Source: Acidobacteriota bacterium (GTDB lineage Bacteria; Acidobacteriota; Thermoanaerobaculia; Multivoradales; J023). Taken from it: DNA of 64,000 bases. Below, in pieces: positions 9,846-19,451 of this stretch (its first letter is position 1; every line of letters starts with the position of its first letter). The stretch is taken from contig JAJCXO010000285.1 in the NCBI GenBank assembly GCA_029263395.1, positions 1 through 64,000 on the forward strand. The letters run 5' to 3'. The notes under the pieces were generated by a model. The model did not search any database and had not been told where the DNA came from. It was given only the letters and a program-made list of their open reading frames with translations. Both the position numbers and the translations under genes were made by a program.

Positions 9846-10064
9846 GAAACTTCCTCCGAAGTCCCCACCTCTAAGCTCGGGTGGCAGCCTCTCGGAGCCG
9901 AGACGACACTCGCGAGGCCTGGGGACGATGGTTTGCCGGGGGCGATAGTTGATCGCCGCTAGATTGATAGGCGTGTGTTGGATCTTACGCGCTCATAGGG
10001 AGCTATGCTGACAATTCTACATGCTATCCTGCGCCGCTACGAACGAATTCCTCGAGGCTGAATT

Positions 10065-10082
10065 ATGCGAGTCGTGTCATGA
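10065..10082 (+). promoter_or_regulatory. Possible five-codon upstream minicistron
   Basis: ATG CGA GTC GTG TCA TGA starts 7 bases after a GAGG ribosome site. Its TGA overlaps the ATG of the MBL hydrolase gene. The ribosome site is better placed for this minicistron than for the hydrolase, so the hydrolase may be translated by reinitiation. Only sequence geometry supports this. Confidence 0.3.
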
Positions 10083-10957
10083 AGCTGGGCTCCCTGCAAC
10101 TGACCTTGGTTAACGATGGCATTTTCCGCCTCGATGGCGGCAGCATGTTCGGCGCTGTGCCACGGACGCTGTGGGAAAAGGTCAAGCCAGCGGACGATCA
10201 TCATCGCATCCGGATGGCCACCAACAGCCTGTTGGTCGAGCGAGGCTCGGATCTGTTGTTGATCGACACCGGCATCGGCGGGCGCGGCGACGCACGCTTC
10301 CGCAAGATGTTCGGCCTCGACGAGCATGCCGAACGGTTACCCGCGGCCATCCACAACGCCGGTTATGCAATCGGCGACGTCACCCATGTGCTGCTCACCC
10401 ATCTGCACTTTGACCACTGCGGCTGGAACACCCTAGACAACGCCGCGGGACACCCCGCTCCAACCTTCCCCAACGCCCGCTACTGGCTGGAGCGCGGCGA
10501 AGTCGAACACGCTCGGCATCCCAATCCCCGCGATCGTTCGAGCTACGATCCCCGCAACTGGGAACCGCTGTTCGAGGCCGGCGTGGTGGAGCTCTTCGAC
10601 GACCAGGCTGAGCCCATTCCCGGTGTCGAGGCCCGCAAGGCGCCAGGGCACAACGCCGACATGTGTATCGTCTTGCTCGATGGCGGTGACGGCCAATCCA
10701 GCACCGAAGCGACGACCGACACCAATGCTGTCTGGTGGGCCGACCTGGTCCCGACAGTGGCCCATGTACCGTATCCATGGATCATGGGTTTCGACCTCTT
10801 TCCCGTCACAACGATGGAGAACAAACGGAAGTGGTTGCCCAAAGCAGCCGCCGGAAACTGGCTGTGCTTCTTCGGCCACGAGGCCGACGAGCCGATCGGG
10901 CGCCTAGTCGAGTCCAAGCCGGGGCGTTATGCCGCCATACCGGTCGCGACCCCGTAA
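10079..10957 (+). CDS. MBL-fold metallo-hydrolase
   Basis: A 292-residue metallo-beta-lactamase-fold protein. The zinc-binding signature LTHLHFDHCGW lies around residues 105-115, with a later histidine in APGHNADM and a C-terminal FFGHEAD that matches the last metal histidine position. The family includes lactonases, glyoxalase II-like thioesterases and other hydrolases; the substrate cannot be told. No signal peptide is visible, so it is cytoplasmic. It is 30 bases upstream of the 1,184-residue gene on the same strand, which suggests co-transcription. Confidence 0.9.
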   Translation: MKLGSLQLTLVNDGIFRLDGGSMFGAVPRTLWEKVKPADDHHRIRMATNSLLVERGSDLLLIDTGIGGRGDARFRKMFGLDEHAERLPAAIHNAGYAIGDVTHVLLTHLHFDHCGWNTLDNAAGHPAPTFPNARYWLERGEVEHARHPNPRDRSSYDPRNWEPLFEAGVVELFDDQAEPIPGVEARKAPGHNADMCIVLLDGGDGQSSTEATTDTNAVWWADLVPTVAHVPYPWIMGFDLFPVTTMENKRKWLPKAAAGNWLCFFGHEADEPIGRLVESKPGRYAAIPVATP

Positions 10958-10987
10958 ACCTAAACTCTACCTGAGAGAGACCTGTCG

Positions 10988-13900
10988 ATGCCTGCGAGGA
11001 CTGAGCGACGCCCCTTACATTTTGATCTCGCCCACCTGAGCTCTGAGGTTGAGTACACCCTCCACGTCGGTGTCGACGAACACCCGCTGAAGCGGCATGA
11101 CGACCGTTCGAGAGCCGCGGCACAGGAGCACAGCCCGGGGCTGGCGCTGGTGCCCGAAACCCGCCTCACCCACTGGGTGGAGGACGTCGAACTACCGGCC
11201 CAGAACGTGATCTTGCTGCTCGTCACGTGTCCGTCAGCGGTCGAAGGTGCCAAGCTCGACACCCTGGTCCTCAGCCGGCTCTACGTACCGATCGCCGCCC
11301 GACGCCGAGCATGGTCGACATTCAACGCCCGACCGCGGGGTTCGAGCCACCCCAAGCTCGCCTGGTATGGCGTCGAGGGAACCGTTGACGACGACGCAGT
11401 GGCGGTGGAACTCGACGACCTGTCGTCGGCCATGGAAGCCGCCATGGCGGTAGTTTTCATGCACCCGGATCTCGCCAACCTGGACCCCGACACGGCTGCG
11501 CTGGTCCTCAACCACATCTACTATTCGAACGGCATCGGGGACCTGGCGTCGAGCATCCAAGAGCAGGCCGAGCAGCATCAACACCAGCCCTACCGACCCA
11601 ATTGGGTGATCGAGGCCGGCTGGCGCAACCTCGACGGCACGACGGTCGAGAGCATCACCATCCCCGATCCGGTCACCCGAGAGCCCGTCACGATCGACAA
11701 CCCCAAACGGTACGCCACCTCGCCACAAACCAAAGAGTGGGCCCAGGGGGTCATGGTCTCAGCCCTGAACAACTGCAAAAACGACCCCGAGTTACAGTCG
11801 ACCCCGAGCCGAGCAGGCTGCTATAGCGTGCAGACTGGCGCACCGGTTGAAGTCCAGGACGGCGAGGGTCCAGGCAGTGAACCCACGGCTGCCCAGGCCA
11901 AGACCGCCCAGGCAACAACCGCCGGCAGCGCCGGCAGCGAGTGGACCGTGTCCCCGAGCAGCAAAAACGGCGGGATGCAAGTCTCAGGCGACGTCTCCTT
12001 CGACAACGGCCAGTTGGCAGTCGACATTACCAACTGGTTTCTGCGCTGGCTGTCGGTCTCGGTGCAGTTCCAAGGCCAGCAAGGCGAGCTCCTGACCGTC
12101 GACGACTGGACCGACGTACCACCGATGGACTCCTCGGGCCTTGCCGGTGTCTACGAGGACGGCAGCACCAAATACCTCGGCATGCTCTCGTCGGTCAACA
12201 CCATCATGGGGGTCCCGCTCGAACCTCAGCCGAGCACCCTGCGCTTCGATTGGCCAGAAAACGCCTCCAGTGCCACCCTGCTCATCGGCAGCCTGGGGTT
12301 TCTGCAAGGCAGTGCCGACAACCCGCCCTACACCGGCTCCTGGAACCCTCGCGTGTGTGTGCCAGGGTTCGCGATGACCTCGGTGTTCAACCTGGGCATC
12401 CCGATGATCTTCATGGTTGCTGGCGCCAAGGTCGAGGCGACGGAGATGAACGAGGTTGCCCAGCTGGCGCTCAGTGACGTGCTGGTGGCCGTCGAGCAAA
12501 TGATCAACCTGACCGCAGCCGGCCTCAGCGGCAACGCCAGCCCCCAAACCTTGCTGACGATCCTGGTCAACACCTTGATGCCCATCGTGCTGTCGAGCTC
12601 GTTGGCGCTTGCTGCCTGGGTGGCGGCCAAAGTCAGCGTCGCGATGCTGGAGAAGAGCATCCCGGTCCTCGGCTGGATCGTGGAGGGTGCCAGTTTCGTC
12701 GCCGGCATCACAACGATCCTCGAATGTACCACCGAGCTTTTTCTCGCCCCCGCCCTCTACGGGGTCGACATCAGCCGACAAATGGATGTCGATGTCACCG
12801 TTGACCCGGATCCCGAACACCAAGGGCAGTGGCCGAGCACCGCCACCCACTATCAGGTCAAGGCCATTTACAGCGACGGCAAAGTGTTACAGGTCAACGG
12901 CCAGATGGACGCCACCACTCAGGACGGGCCGATCACCGTCCGCTTCAGTAACGTGCCGGCGGGCGGTCTGCTGCGGTTTATCGCGGCGTTCTACTCGGAA
13001 ACCGATTGGCTGGCAGGGCAAGGCGTGTGGCCCAATCCCGAGTCGGTGGATCAGCAGAACGGCTGCGTGCCCGCATTACCCACCGACGGCGGCGATGTGA
13101 TGCAGGTGCCAAGCCCTTCCGACACAGTCAATTTTGCAATCAAAGAGAACCTCGTACCGCTCGACGCCGACACCTATTACCACCCCAAGGAAGAGTTGAT
13201 CTACAGTGGCGGTGAACGCCAGTGGTCAAGCGCGACGTTTTACCTCCGAGACAACGTCCAACAGCTCATAACCGACCTCGACGCCCAAGATCTCAGCGCT
13301 CTTCAGCAGCCCTTCGCCGACCAAGACTTCCCGCTGTCGAACGACACCTCGATCACGGTGGTGGTGGCCGGCCAACGCTGGCTTATGGTCGATCCCGACA
13401 GTGTGCTGGCTTACCATGTCGCTTACCTGACCGACACGGCTGGCACCGTCAACGAACTGGAAGTCGACCCGGTCAACGCCGAAACCGTCACAGCCCTCAG
13501 TGGCTCCAATGTCGGCGCCAACCTCGGCGCCTTGATCGGCATCAGCTTCAGCCAAGCGACGAGCAGCGTCGGGTACACCTGGCAGGGCTCCGAGCAGGGC
13601 CTCGCCGATTGCGGCGGCGGTCCGATCGACACCGGCCTGGTGTACGCCTTTCAGAATATCTCCCAAGGGGCCCAGCCGCAGTCGGCGCTGCGCTTCGTTT
13701 CGTGCGCACTCACCATGCCCCAGCCCTATCTGCTCTACGACCTCAACGGCCCGGCCTCCGGCGACGGTTACAACTTCTACCTCGATCCGCGTGGTGGCGC
13801 CGACAACCTCTACTGCCTGCGCAAGGTGATCCTCGACCAGCAGAGCGGGACGTTCGACCTCGAACCCAGCGGCGACTGTTGGGGACGCTTCGGCGAGCAG

Positions 13901-14542
13901 CTCGACAGCATGGTGGTGCATCCTTCCGGCTACGTGGCCGGCATCAACACTGCCAACAGTCGACTCGAGGTGCTCCGGATCCCACCCCAGGGATACGCCA
14001 CCGACAGCGATGCCCCCGCCGCCTTGGTGCTGGCCGGCCCAGGCGATCGGGTCGGCCTACTGCAGCAGCCGGTGGCGGTGACCGCCTCCAGTGACGGCCG
14101 ACTGCTGATCTTGGAAGGTGGCTCGACGCCGCGCATCCAGGCCATGGACACCAGCGGCAATCCGGTGTTCTGTTTCGCCAGTGACAACAGTCCGCCGAAC
14201 GGCGCCAGTCCACCGGCGGGTGCACCGAGCGGCACTTCCGCCACCATGGGCCTTAAGGACGAAGGCACCGCGGTGACCTACCTCGACCTCGGAGTCGAAA
14301 CCAAGGGTTATCTCTACGTCCTCAAAACCCTCAATGCCGGGGATCAGGTCGATGACTACCGCCTCGACATCTACGACCCCCAAGGGGCCTTCGTCTCGCA
14401 AACCCAGGGTCTCAACGCGGCCAAAATAGTTGTCGACCTGTGGCGCAATCTGATGTCAGTCAACTTCCGCAACCTGTACAACCAAAGCGGCCGCTCCGAG
14501 CCTTCGATCAGCGAATGGATCCCATCCACCCCTGAAGGCTAG
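10988..14542 (+). CDS. Unrecognised 1,184-residue protein with a central hydrophobic helical block
   Basis: I do not recognise this family. No signal peptide is visible. Residues 1-270 contain no motif I know. Residues about 290-320 are a low-complexity Gln/Ala/Thr linker. Around residues 455-592 there is a long hydrophobic, Ala/Leu/Val-rich helical stretch (for example IPMIFMVAGAKV and LSSSLALAAWVAAKV) inside an otherwise polar, beta-rich protein. The region near 1010-1060 resembles an NHL or propeller blade (QPVAVTASSDGRLLILEGG). It follows the MBL hydrolase by 30 bases and precedes the pentapeptide-repeat gene by 74 bases. The helical block could insert in or associate with membranes, but this is speculation. 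Codon usage looks like that of the neighbours. Confidence 0.8.
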   Translation: MPARTERRPLHFDLAHLSSEVEYTLHVGVDEHPLKRHDDRSRAAAQEHSPGLALVPETRLTHWVEDVELPAQNVILLLVTCPSAVEGAKLDTLVLSRLYVPIAARRRAWSTFNARPRGSSHPKLAWYGVEGTVDDDAVAVELDDLSSAMEAAMAVVFMHPDLANLDPDTAALVLNHIYYSNGIGDLASSIQEQAEQHQHQPYRPNWVIEAGWRNLDGTTVESITIPDPVTREPVTIDNPKRYATSPQTKEWAQGVMVSALNNCKNDPELQSTPSRAGCYSVQTGAPVEVQDGEGPGSEPTAAQAKTAQATTAGSAGSEWTVSPSSKNGGMQVSGDVSFDNGQLAVDITNWFLRWLSVSVQFQGQQGELLTVDDWTDVPPMDSSGLAGVYEDGSTKYLGMLSSVNTIMGVPLEPQPSTLRFDWPENASSATLLIGSLGFLQGSADNPPYTGSWNPRVCVPGFAMTSVFNLGIPMIFMVAGAKVEATEMNEVAQLALSDVLVAVEQMINLTAAGLSGNASPQTLLTILVNTLMPIVLSSSLALAAWVAAKVSVAMLEKSIPVLGWIVEGASFVAGITTILECTTELFLAPALYGVDISRQMDVDVTVDPDPEHQGQWPSTATHYQVKAIYSDGKVLQVNGQMDATTQDGPITVRFSNVPAGGLLRFIAAFYSETDWLAGQGVWPNPESVDQQNGCVPALPTDGGDVMQVPSPSDTVNFAIKENLVPLDADTYYHPKEELIYSGGERQWSSATFYLRDNVQQLITDLDAQDLSALQQPFADQDFPLSNDTSITVVVAGQRWLMVDPDSVLAYHVAYLTDTAGTVNELEVDPVNAETVTALSGSNVGANLGALIGISFSQATSSVGYTWQGSEQGLADCGGGPIDTGLVYAFQNISQGAQPQSALRFVSCALTMPQPYLLYDLNGPASGDGYNFYLDPRGGADNLYCLRKVILDQQSGTFDLEPSGDCWGRFGEQLDSMVVHPSGYVAGINTANSRLEVLRIPPQGYATDSDAPAALVLAGPGDRVGLLQQPVAVTASSDGRLLILEGGSTPRIQAMDTSGNPVFCFASDNSPPNGASPPAGAPSGTSATMGLKDEGTAVTYLDLGVETKGYLYVLKTLNAGDQVDDYRLDIYDPQGAFVSQTQGLNAAKIVVDLWRNLMSVNFRNLYNQSGRSEPSISEWIPSTPEG

Positions 14543-14616
14543 GCTCGGACACCGCAACTGCTTGGACACATCTACAGCTCGAACACAGCAACAGCTCGCA
14601 CCCCTGAGGAGTCCCG

Positions 14617-16485
14617 ATGACCACCAACGACGATCTTACCTATGCCGGCTCATGGAGCAGCGGGGTCTTGGCATATCTCAGCTATTCCAATTGGGTCCAC
14701 CTCAATCTGACGCTCTCCAGCTCCGGACAACTGGTGTTCAATCACAACCCGCAGGCTACCTTCAACTACTATCGCACCGACGATGGTCGCTACCTGCTGC
14801 AGAACCCTGCCGACGGCCAATTTGTGGTCGGCAGCTTGGTGACCGTGGATGGCCAACAGGTCATGCGTTATGACGCCACCGCCGACACAGCCGCTGCGAC
14901 CTCTTTTGCAATCGTCTTTTCACAAACCGGCAAACCCACTTACTTCACCGACGACCAGGGCTACAAGTTCTCTTATTACGTTGATGCCTATCCGTGGAAT
15001 CCCAGCCTAACGGATGCTCAGACACTCTACGGTCGCACGACGATCCCCGATGGCTACAGCGACTATTTCTTTCGCAGCCGCTGGATGGCGCCGACCCTCG
15101 ATGCCGAAACCCTGAGCCGCTTCATGACCGATCGGTTGAGCCCGGGCGATTCCGCCACCTACGCCAGAGCGATCCCTTGGATCTGGGTCACGGCCGCGCC
15201 GTTCGACTTCAGTGGCTGGCATTTAGTCAATTGTTCCTGGGCCAACGCGTCGTTTGGCGCCGCCAACCTGGCCCAATGTCGGTTGGACGGCTGTAACTTC
15301 GATTCGGCTGAGATGGCAGGCACCGACCTGAGTGGCGCCGAGCTGACCGGTGGCAACCTGGCCCATCTCGATCTGACCCAACTCCAGCTCGCCGGCACCA
15401 CCTTCGTTCATCAGGCTAAAAACCAGCCGCAACCTTTCTCGTTCGTTGGCTCGACGCTCGACATCAGCATCTTGGGCAACGACTGGAGCTACTGCAACCT
15501 GAAAAGCGCCACGCTGCTCGGCCTGACCCCGGGAATAAACCTCGCCAATTTGCAAGCGCAGGGGTCCACCCTCGACGACCAAGTCCTCGATGACGCCATC
15601 CTCAGCCACGCAAACTTCCAGGCCGCCTCCCTGGTCGACGTCAACCTGTCCGGGGCAACCCTCGTCCACGCCGACTTCTCTCCCGGCTCGAACGGCGCCG
15701 TCACCAACCTCACCGACGCGAGTCTGCATGGTGCCGACTTGCAGAACGCCAACCTGCAGAGTGCCATCCTGGTGGGGTGCAACCTCGCCGGCGCCAATCT
15801 AGAGAGCGCCGACTTGACCGGTGCCCAACTCGGCGGCCAAGAGCAGGAGATTGGCGCCGCCTTCTCCTACGCCTACATGGCCAACACGATCTTGGACAAA
15901 ACCAATCTCTACTCCGCCGACTTCTCCTACGCGACTTTCTACGGTGCTGGTGCATCCGTCGCCGAAACCTCGACCATGGAGCAGACGAAATTCGGTAACG
16001 CCTATCTCGCCGGCCTCAACTTGGCTGGTGCCAACCTTCAAGGTGCCAACTTCACTGGCGCCTGCATGGTCAACTGCGACCTGAGTGGCGTCGATCTCAG
16101 CCCCAGCGACGAGGGTAGCAACCCTTCGATCCTCGCGGGTGCCAGCCTCCAAGGGGCCAATTTCACCGGTGCAAATCTCGCCGGAGCCAATCTCCAGAAT
16201 GCCGCGGTGGCCTTCGCAGATGGCTCGATCACCGCCAGTCACTGCGATGGTTATGGCAGCCTGTCCCCCGCGGCACCGCTCACTTTCGGTCCGACCACCG
16301 GTCTCGACTGCAACTCGATCAAGAGCGACACCATCTGTCCCAACGGGTCAACGCTAGAGGACAATCTGGAATCCTTGGGCGTCAGCTCCTGTGACGACCT
16401 GACTCCGCAACAATGGCAAGAGATCCTCACCGCTCCGGGCGCCCCCGGGAACTGGACCGCTCAGTCTTGTGCCGCCCCACAATGA
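14617..16485 (+). CDS. Pentapeptide-repeat protein with unknown N-terminal domain
   Basis: 622 residues with no signal peptide. The first about 190 residues are aromatic and beta-rich with repeated Tyr/Trp (for example AYLSYSNWVHLNLT), of no family I recognise. From about residue 200 to 535 there are many A(D/N)LxG/A pentapeptides such as ANLQGANFTGA and ADLTGAQLGG, which fold into a right-handed quadrilateral beta-helix. The last about 85 residues contain four cysteines and no repeats. Pentapeptide proteins range from gyrase mimics to structural adaptors, and no specific role is visible. A GAGGAG site lies 6 bases before the ATG. It probably belongs with the preceding 1,184-residue gene, with which it shares an aromatic/beta-rich style. 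Confidence 0.88.
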   Translation: MTTNDDLTYAGSWSSGVLAYLSYSNWVHLNLTLSSSGQLVFNHNPQATFNYYRTDDGRYLLQNPADGQFVVGSLVTVDGQQVMRYDATADTAAATSFAIVFSQTGKPTYFTDDQGYKFSYYVDAYPWNPSLTDAQTLYGRTTIPDGYSDYFFRSRWMAPTLDAETLSRFMTDRLSPGDSATYARAIPWIWVTAAPFDFSGWHLVNCSWANASFGAANLAQCRLDGCNFDSAEMAGTDLSGAELTGGNLAHLDLTQLQLAGTTFVHQAKNQPQPFSFVGSTLDISILGNDWSYCNLKSATLLGLTPGINLANLQAQGSTLDDQVLDDAILSHANFQAASLVDVNLSGATLVHADFSPGSNGAVTNLTDASLHGADLQNANLQSAILVGCNLAGANLESADLTGAQLGGQEQEIGAAFSYAYMANTILDKTNLYSADFSYATFYGAGASVAETSTMEQTKFGNAYLAGLNLAGANLQGANFTGACMVNCDLSGVDLSPSDEGSNPSILAGASLQGANFTGANLAGANLQNAAVAFADGSITASHCDGYGSLSPAAPLTFGPTTGLDCNSIKSDTICPNGSTLEDNLESLGVSSCDDLTPQQWQEILTAPGAPGNWTAQSCAAPQ

Positions 16486-16591
16486 TCCCTGCTGCAAGGT
16501 CGCAATCCACCGGTCCTTGCGTTAGATTCCAATCCTTCAGACTGACATCACAGACCCGGCACCGATAAGTAGACCTGGCAAGGAGACGAAG

Positions 16592-17992
16592 GTGGCGAAC
16601 GAATTCGACCTGATTGTGATTGGCAGTGGCCCCGGTGGCTACGTGGCTGCGATCCGTGCGGCCCAACTCGGGCTACGCAGCGCGGTGGTCGAGAAGGACC
16701 CCAAATTCGGCGGTACCTGCCTACATCGCGGCTGCATCCCCACCAAGGCATTGCTCCACACCGCCTCGACTCTGGACGAGATCCGCAACGCGGCGGACAT
16801 CGGCATCGACGTGCCGCAGCCTGCGATCAACCTGCAAAAAGTGCATGCCTACAAGAACCAAGTGGTGGCCAAAAACGCCGGCGGCATCGAGTTCCTGTTC
16901 CGCAAGAATAAGATCGCCGGCATTCACGGCTTCGGCCGGCTTACTGGCCCCAACGAAGTCACCGTTGAACACGAGGGCGCCGCAACCGTCTACACCGCCC
17001 GCAATATCTTGATCGCCACCGGCTCAGTGCCGCGTGACATCCCGATTGCACCGGTCGACGGCCAACGGATCATCTCCTCAGATCATGCCCTGGAACTCAC
17101 CGATCGCATCCCGAAGTCGATGGTGGTGCTGGGAGCGGGTGCCGTCGGCACCGAGTTCGCGTCGATTTATGCCTCCTTTGGCTCCGAGGTCACGCTGGTC
17201 GAGATGTTGCCACGCATGTTGCCGATCGAAGACGAAGAAGTCTCGGCGGAGCTACGCAAGGCATTCCGTAAGCGGCGGATCAAGGTGATGACCGAAACTG
17301 CCTTGAAGGAAGCTAACGTCACCGAAGCTGGCGTTTCGCTGCGGCTCGAAAAAGGTCGCGGTGGCGAAGCCACCCTCGACGCCGAGCTGCTGCTGGTTGC
17401 CGTCGGCCGTGCGCCGGTGAGCGCCGGCATCGGTCTCGAGGAACAGGGCATCAAAACCGAACGTGGCTACGTTGAGGTCAATGGCTTCATGCAGACCTCC
17501 CTGCCCCACGTTTACGCCATCGGCGATGTTGTCAACACTCCGTGGCTGGCCCACGTCGCGTCCAGCGAAGGTATCTTGGCCGCCGAACACATGGCCGGGC
17601 AGGAAGTCCGCGAAATGACCTATGACCGGGTACCGTCATGCACTTACTGCACACCCGAAGTAGCGAGCGTTGGTCTGACCGAAGCCGCTGCCCGCGAAAA
17701 AGGTTACGACGTCGCCGTGGGTAAATTCCCGTTCTCGGCCCTCGCCAAGGCGGCAATCCTGCGTCATACCGAAGGCTTTGTGAAGATCGTCCGCGAGGCG
17801 AAGTATGATGAGGTGCTCGGCGTTCATATCATTGGCGCCCACGCTACCGACCTCATCGCCGAGGCCTGCGTCGCACTGCAGATCGAATCGACCACTGAGG
17901 AGCTGTTCCGCACCATGCATGCCCATCCGACATTGTCGGAAGCAGTCATGGAAGCGGCCCACGCCGCCTACGGCCACAGCATCCATTCTTAA
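16592..17992 (+). CDS. lpdA: Dihydrolipoyl dehydrogenase (E3)
   Basis: A 466-residue flavoprotein that reoxidises the dihydrolipoyl arm of 2-oxoacid dehydrogenase complexes, passing electrons to NAD+. The FAD motif GSGPGGYVAAIRA is at the N-terminus, the redox disulfide is in GGTCLHRGCIPTK, the NAD motif is GAGAVGTEFASIYASFG, and the C-terminal HAHPTLSEAVMEA carries the His-Glu catalytic pair. There is no N-terminal lipoyl domain. The start is GTG at 16592 with AGGAG 6 bases upstream. It is 18 bases from the E2 gene, so they form an operon. No E1 subunit is present in the window. Confidence 0.95.
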   Translation: MANEFDLIVIGSGPGGYVAAIRAAQLGLRSAVVEKDPKFGGTCLHRGCIPTKALLHTASTLDEIRNAADIGIDVPQPAINLQKVHAYKNQVVAKNAGGIEFLFRKNKIAGIHGFGRLTGPNEVTVEHEGAATVYTARNILIATGSVPRDIPIAPVDGQRIISSDHALELTDRIPKSMVVLGAGAVGTEFASIYASFGSEVTLVEMLPRMLPIEDEEVSAELRKAFRKRRIKVMTETALKEANVTEAGVSLRLEKGRGGEATLDAELLLVAVGRAPVSAGIGLEEQGIKTERGYVEVNGFMQTSLPHVYAIGDVVNTPWLAHVASSEGILAAEHMAGQEVREMTYDRVPSCTYCTPEVASVGLTEAAAREKGYDVAVGKFPFSALAKAAILRHTEGFVKIVREAKYDEVLGVHIIGAHATDLIAEACVALQIESTTEELFRTMHAHPTLSEAVMEAAHAAYGHSIHS

Positions 17993-18010
17993 AATAAGAC
18001 CGGAGATTCC

Positions 18011-19447
18011 ATGGCTACCGAAGTCCTGATGCCCCAGATGGGAGAGTCGATCGCCGAAGGCACCATCACCCGATGGTTGGCCAAAGTTGGTGACTCCGTG
18101 GAACGCGACGAGCCTTTGCTCGAGATATCGACCGACAAAGTAGACGCCGAGATCCCCAGCCCGGCGTCGGGCGTGTTGCTCGAAATTCGCCGCTTGGACG
18201 GCGAGACCGTGCCGGTCAACGAGACCTTGGGCCTGGTGGGTGAAGCGGGCGAAAAACGAGATCCGGAGCAGCAGTCGACCGAAACTCAAGTGCTCACCGA
18301 AGACCAGCTCGCCGCGATGCAGGCTGGAATGATGCCCGAGGAGGCGGACGACGTCGCGGACGGTGAAATGACCCTCGAGCAGCGCATTCGCCAATTCTCC
18401 AGCCCACTGGTGCGCTCGATCGCCAAGAAAGAGGGCGTCGATCTACAGCAGGTTCAAGGCAGCGGCATCCACGGCCGAGTGACAAAAAAAGATATCTTGG
18501 CATATCTCGAGCAACGGGCCCGGGGCGAAGTACCGGCAGCTGCCGAGCCGGCCGCAACCCGGGAGACCATGACTCAGCCTATTGCCCCCGCTGCGCCGGC
18601 TCCGACACCAGCCGCGCCCGCACCGGCGGCGCCGACAGCGACACCAGCTGCCGCCACGCCGGCCCCTGCCAGCGCCCCTGCAACACGGTCGGTCGACGGT
18701 TTCTCGGTTCCTGCCTATGTTGCCGGCGAGAACATCGAGATCGAGCCGATGTCCAAAATCCGGCAGATCACCGCCGCCCACATGGCTTACTCCAAGGCGA
18801 CTTCGGCCCATGTGACAACGGTTTTCCACGTCGACATGTCAAAAGTGGCGCGTCTTCGTCAACGGGCCAAGTCCGGCTTCCTACGCGACACCGGCACCAA
18901 GCTGACCTACATGCCGTTCATCTTCAAGGCGGTGTGTAAGGGACTGCGCAAGTTTCCGCAACTCAACGCCGCCATCCACGGCACCGACATCGTCTACAAG
19001 AAGGACATCAACCTCGGCATGGCGGTGGCTCTCGAACACGGTTTGATCGTACCGGTCCTCCGTCGGGCCGACGACCTGAGCCTCAAAGGCTTGGCCCGCA
19101 CCGCCAACGACTTGGCAGACCGCTCTCGCAACAAGAAGCTCAAGCCCGAGGAAATTGGCGGTGGCACCTTCACCATCACCAACCCGGGAGTCTTCGGCAG
19201 CCTCTTTGGCACGCCGGTGATCAATCAACCGCAGGTTGGGATCCTCGGCATCGGCACGATCGAAAAGCGCCCGATCGTCCTCACCGATGCTGACGGCGGC
19301 GACATGATCGCCATCCGCACCATGTGCTACTTCGCCCTCACCTTCGACCACCGCCTGATCGACGGCTCCGACGCCGACTACTTCATGCTGGCAATCAAGG
19401 CGACACTCGAAAACGACGACTGGGAAGAGCTAGCGGCGTTTCTCTAG
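18011..19447 (+). CDS. 2-oxoacid dehydrogenase complex, dihydrolipoamide acyltransferase (E2)
   Basis: 478 residues. One lipoyl domain lies at the N-terminus with the lipoylated lysine in EISTDKVDAE. A peripheral subunit-binding domain follows at about 135-175 (SPLVRSIAKKEGVDL). Then there is an Ala/Pro-rich flexible linker and the acyltransferase domain ending in TFDHRLIDGSDAD, with the catalytic His and Asp. It transfers the acyl group from E1-bound thiamine diphosphate to CoA. Pyruvate, 2-oxoglutarate and branched-chain E2 proteins are hard to tell apart by eye; I leave the symbol blank. CGGAG lies 5 bases before the ATG. The stop is 4 bases from the stop of the convergent regulator gene. 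Confidence 0.93.
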   Translation: MATEVLMPQMGESIAEGTITRWLAKVGDSVERDEPLLEISTDKVDAEIPSPASGVLLEIRRLDGETVPVNETLGLVGEAGEKRDPEQQSTETQVLTEDQLAAMQAGMMPEEADDVADGEMTLEQRIRQFSSPLVRSIAKKEGVDLQQVQGSGIHGRVTKKDILAYLEQRARGEVPAAAEPAATRETMTQPIAPAAPAPTPAAPAPAAPTATPAAATPAPASAPATRSVDGFSVPAYVAGENIEIEPMSKIRQITAAHMAYSKATSAHVTTVFHVDMSKVARLRQRAKSGFLRDTGTKLTYMPFIFKAVCKGLRKFPQLNAAIHGTDIVYKKDINLGMAVALEHGLIVPVLRRADDLSLKGLARTANDLADRSRNKKLKPEEIGGGTFTITNPGVFGSLFGTPVINQPQVGILGIGTIEKRPIVLTDADGGDMIAIRTMCYFALTFDHRLIDGSDADYFMLAIKATLENDDWEELAAFL

Positions 19448-19451
19448 GCCT

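Noticed and set aside
9375-9962. 195-codon plus-strand frame opposite the aldolase gene
   Set aside because: Antisense to a fully conserved aldolase; no ribosome site or family features.
13222-14094. 290-codon open frame on the plus strand inside the 1,184-residue gene
   Set aside because: Arg/Pro-rich translation typical of a GC-rich shadow frame; the other frame reads as coherent protein.
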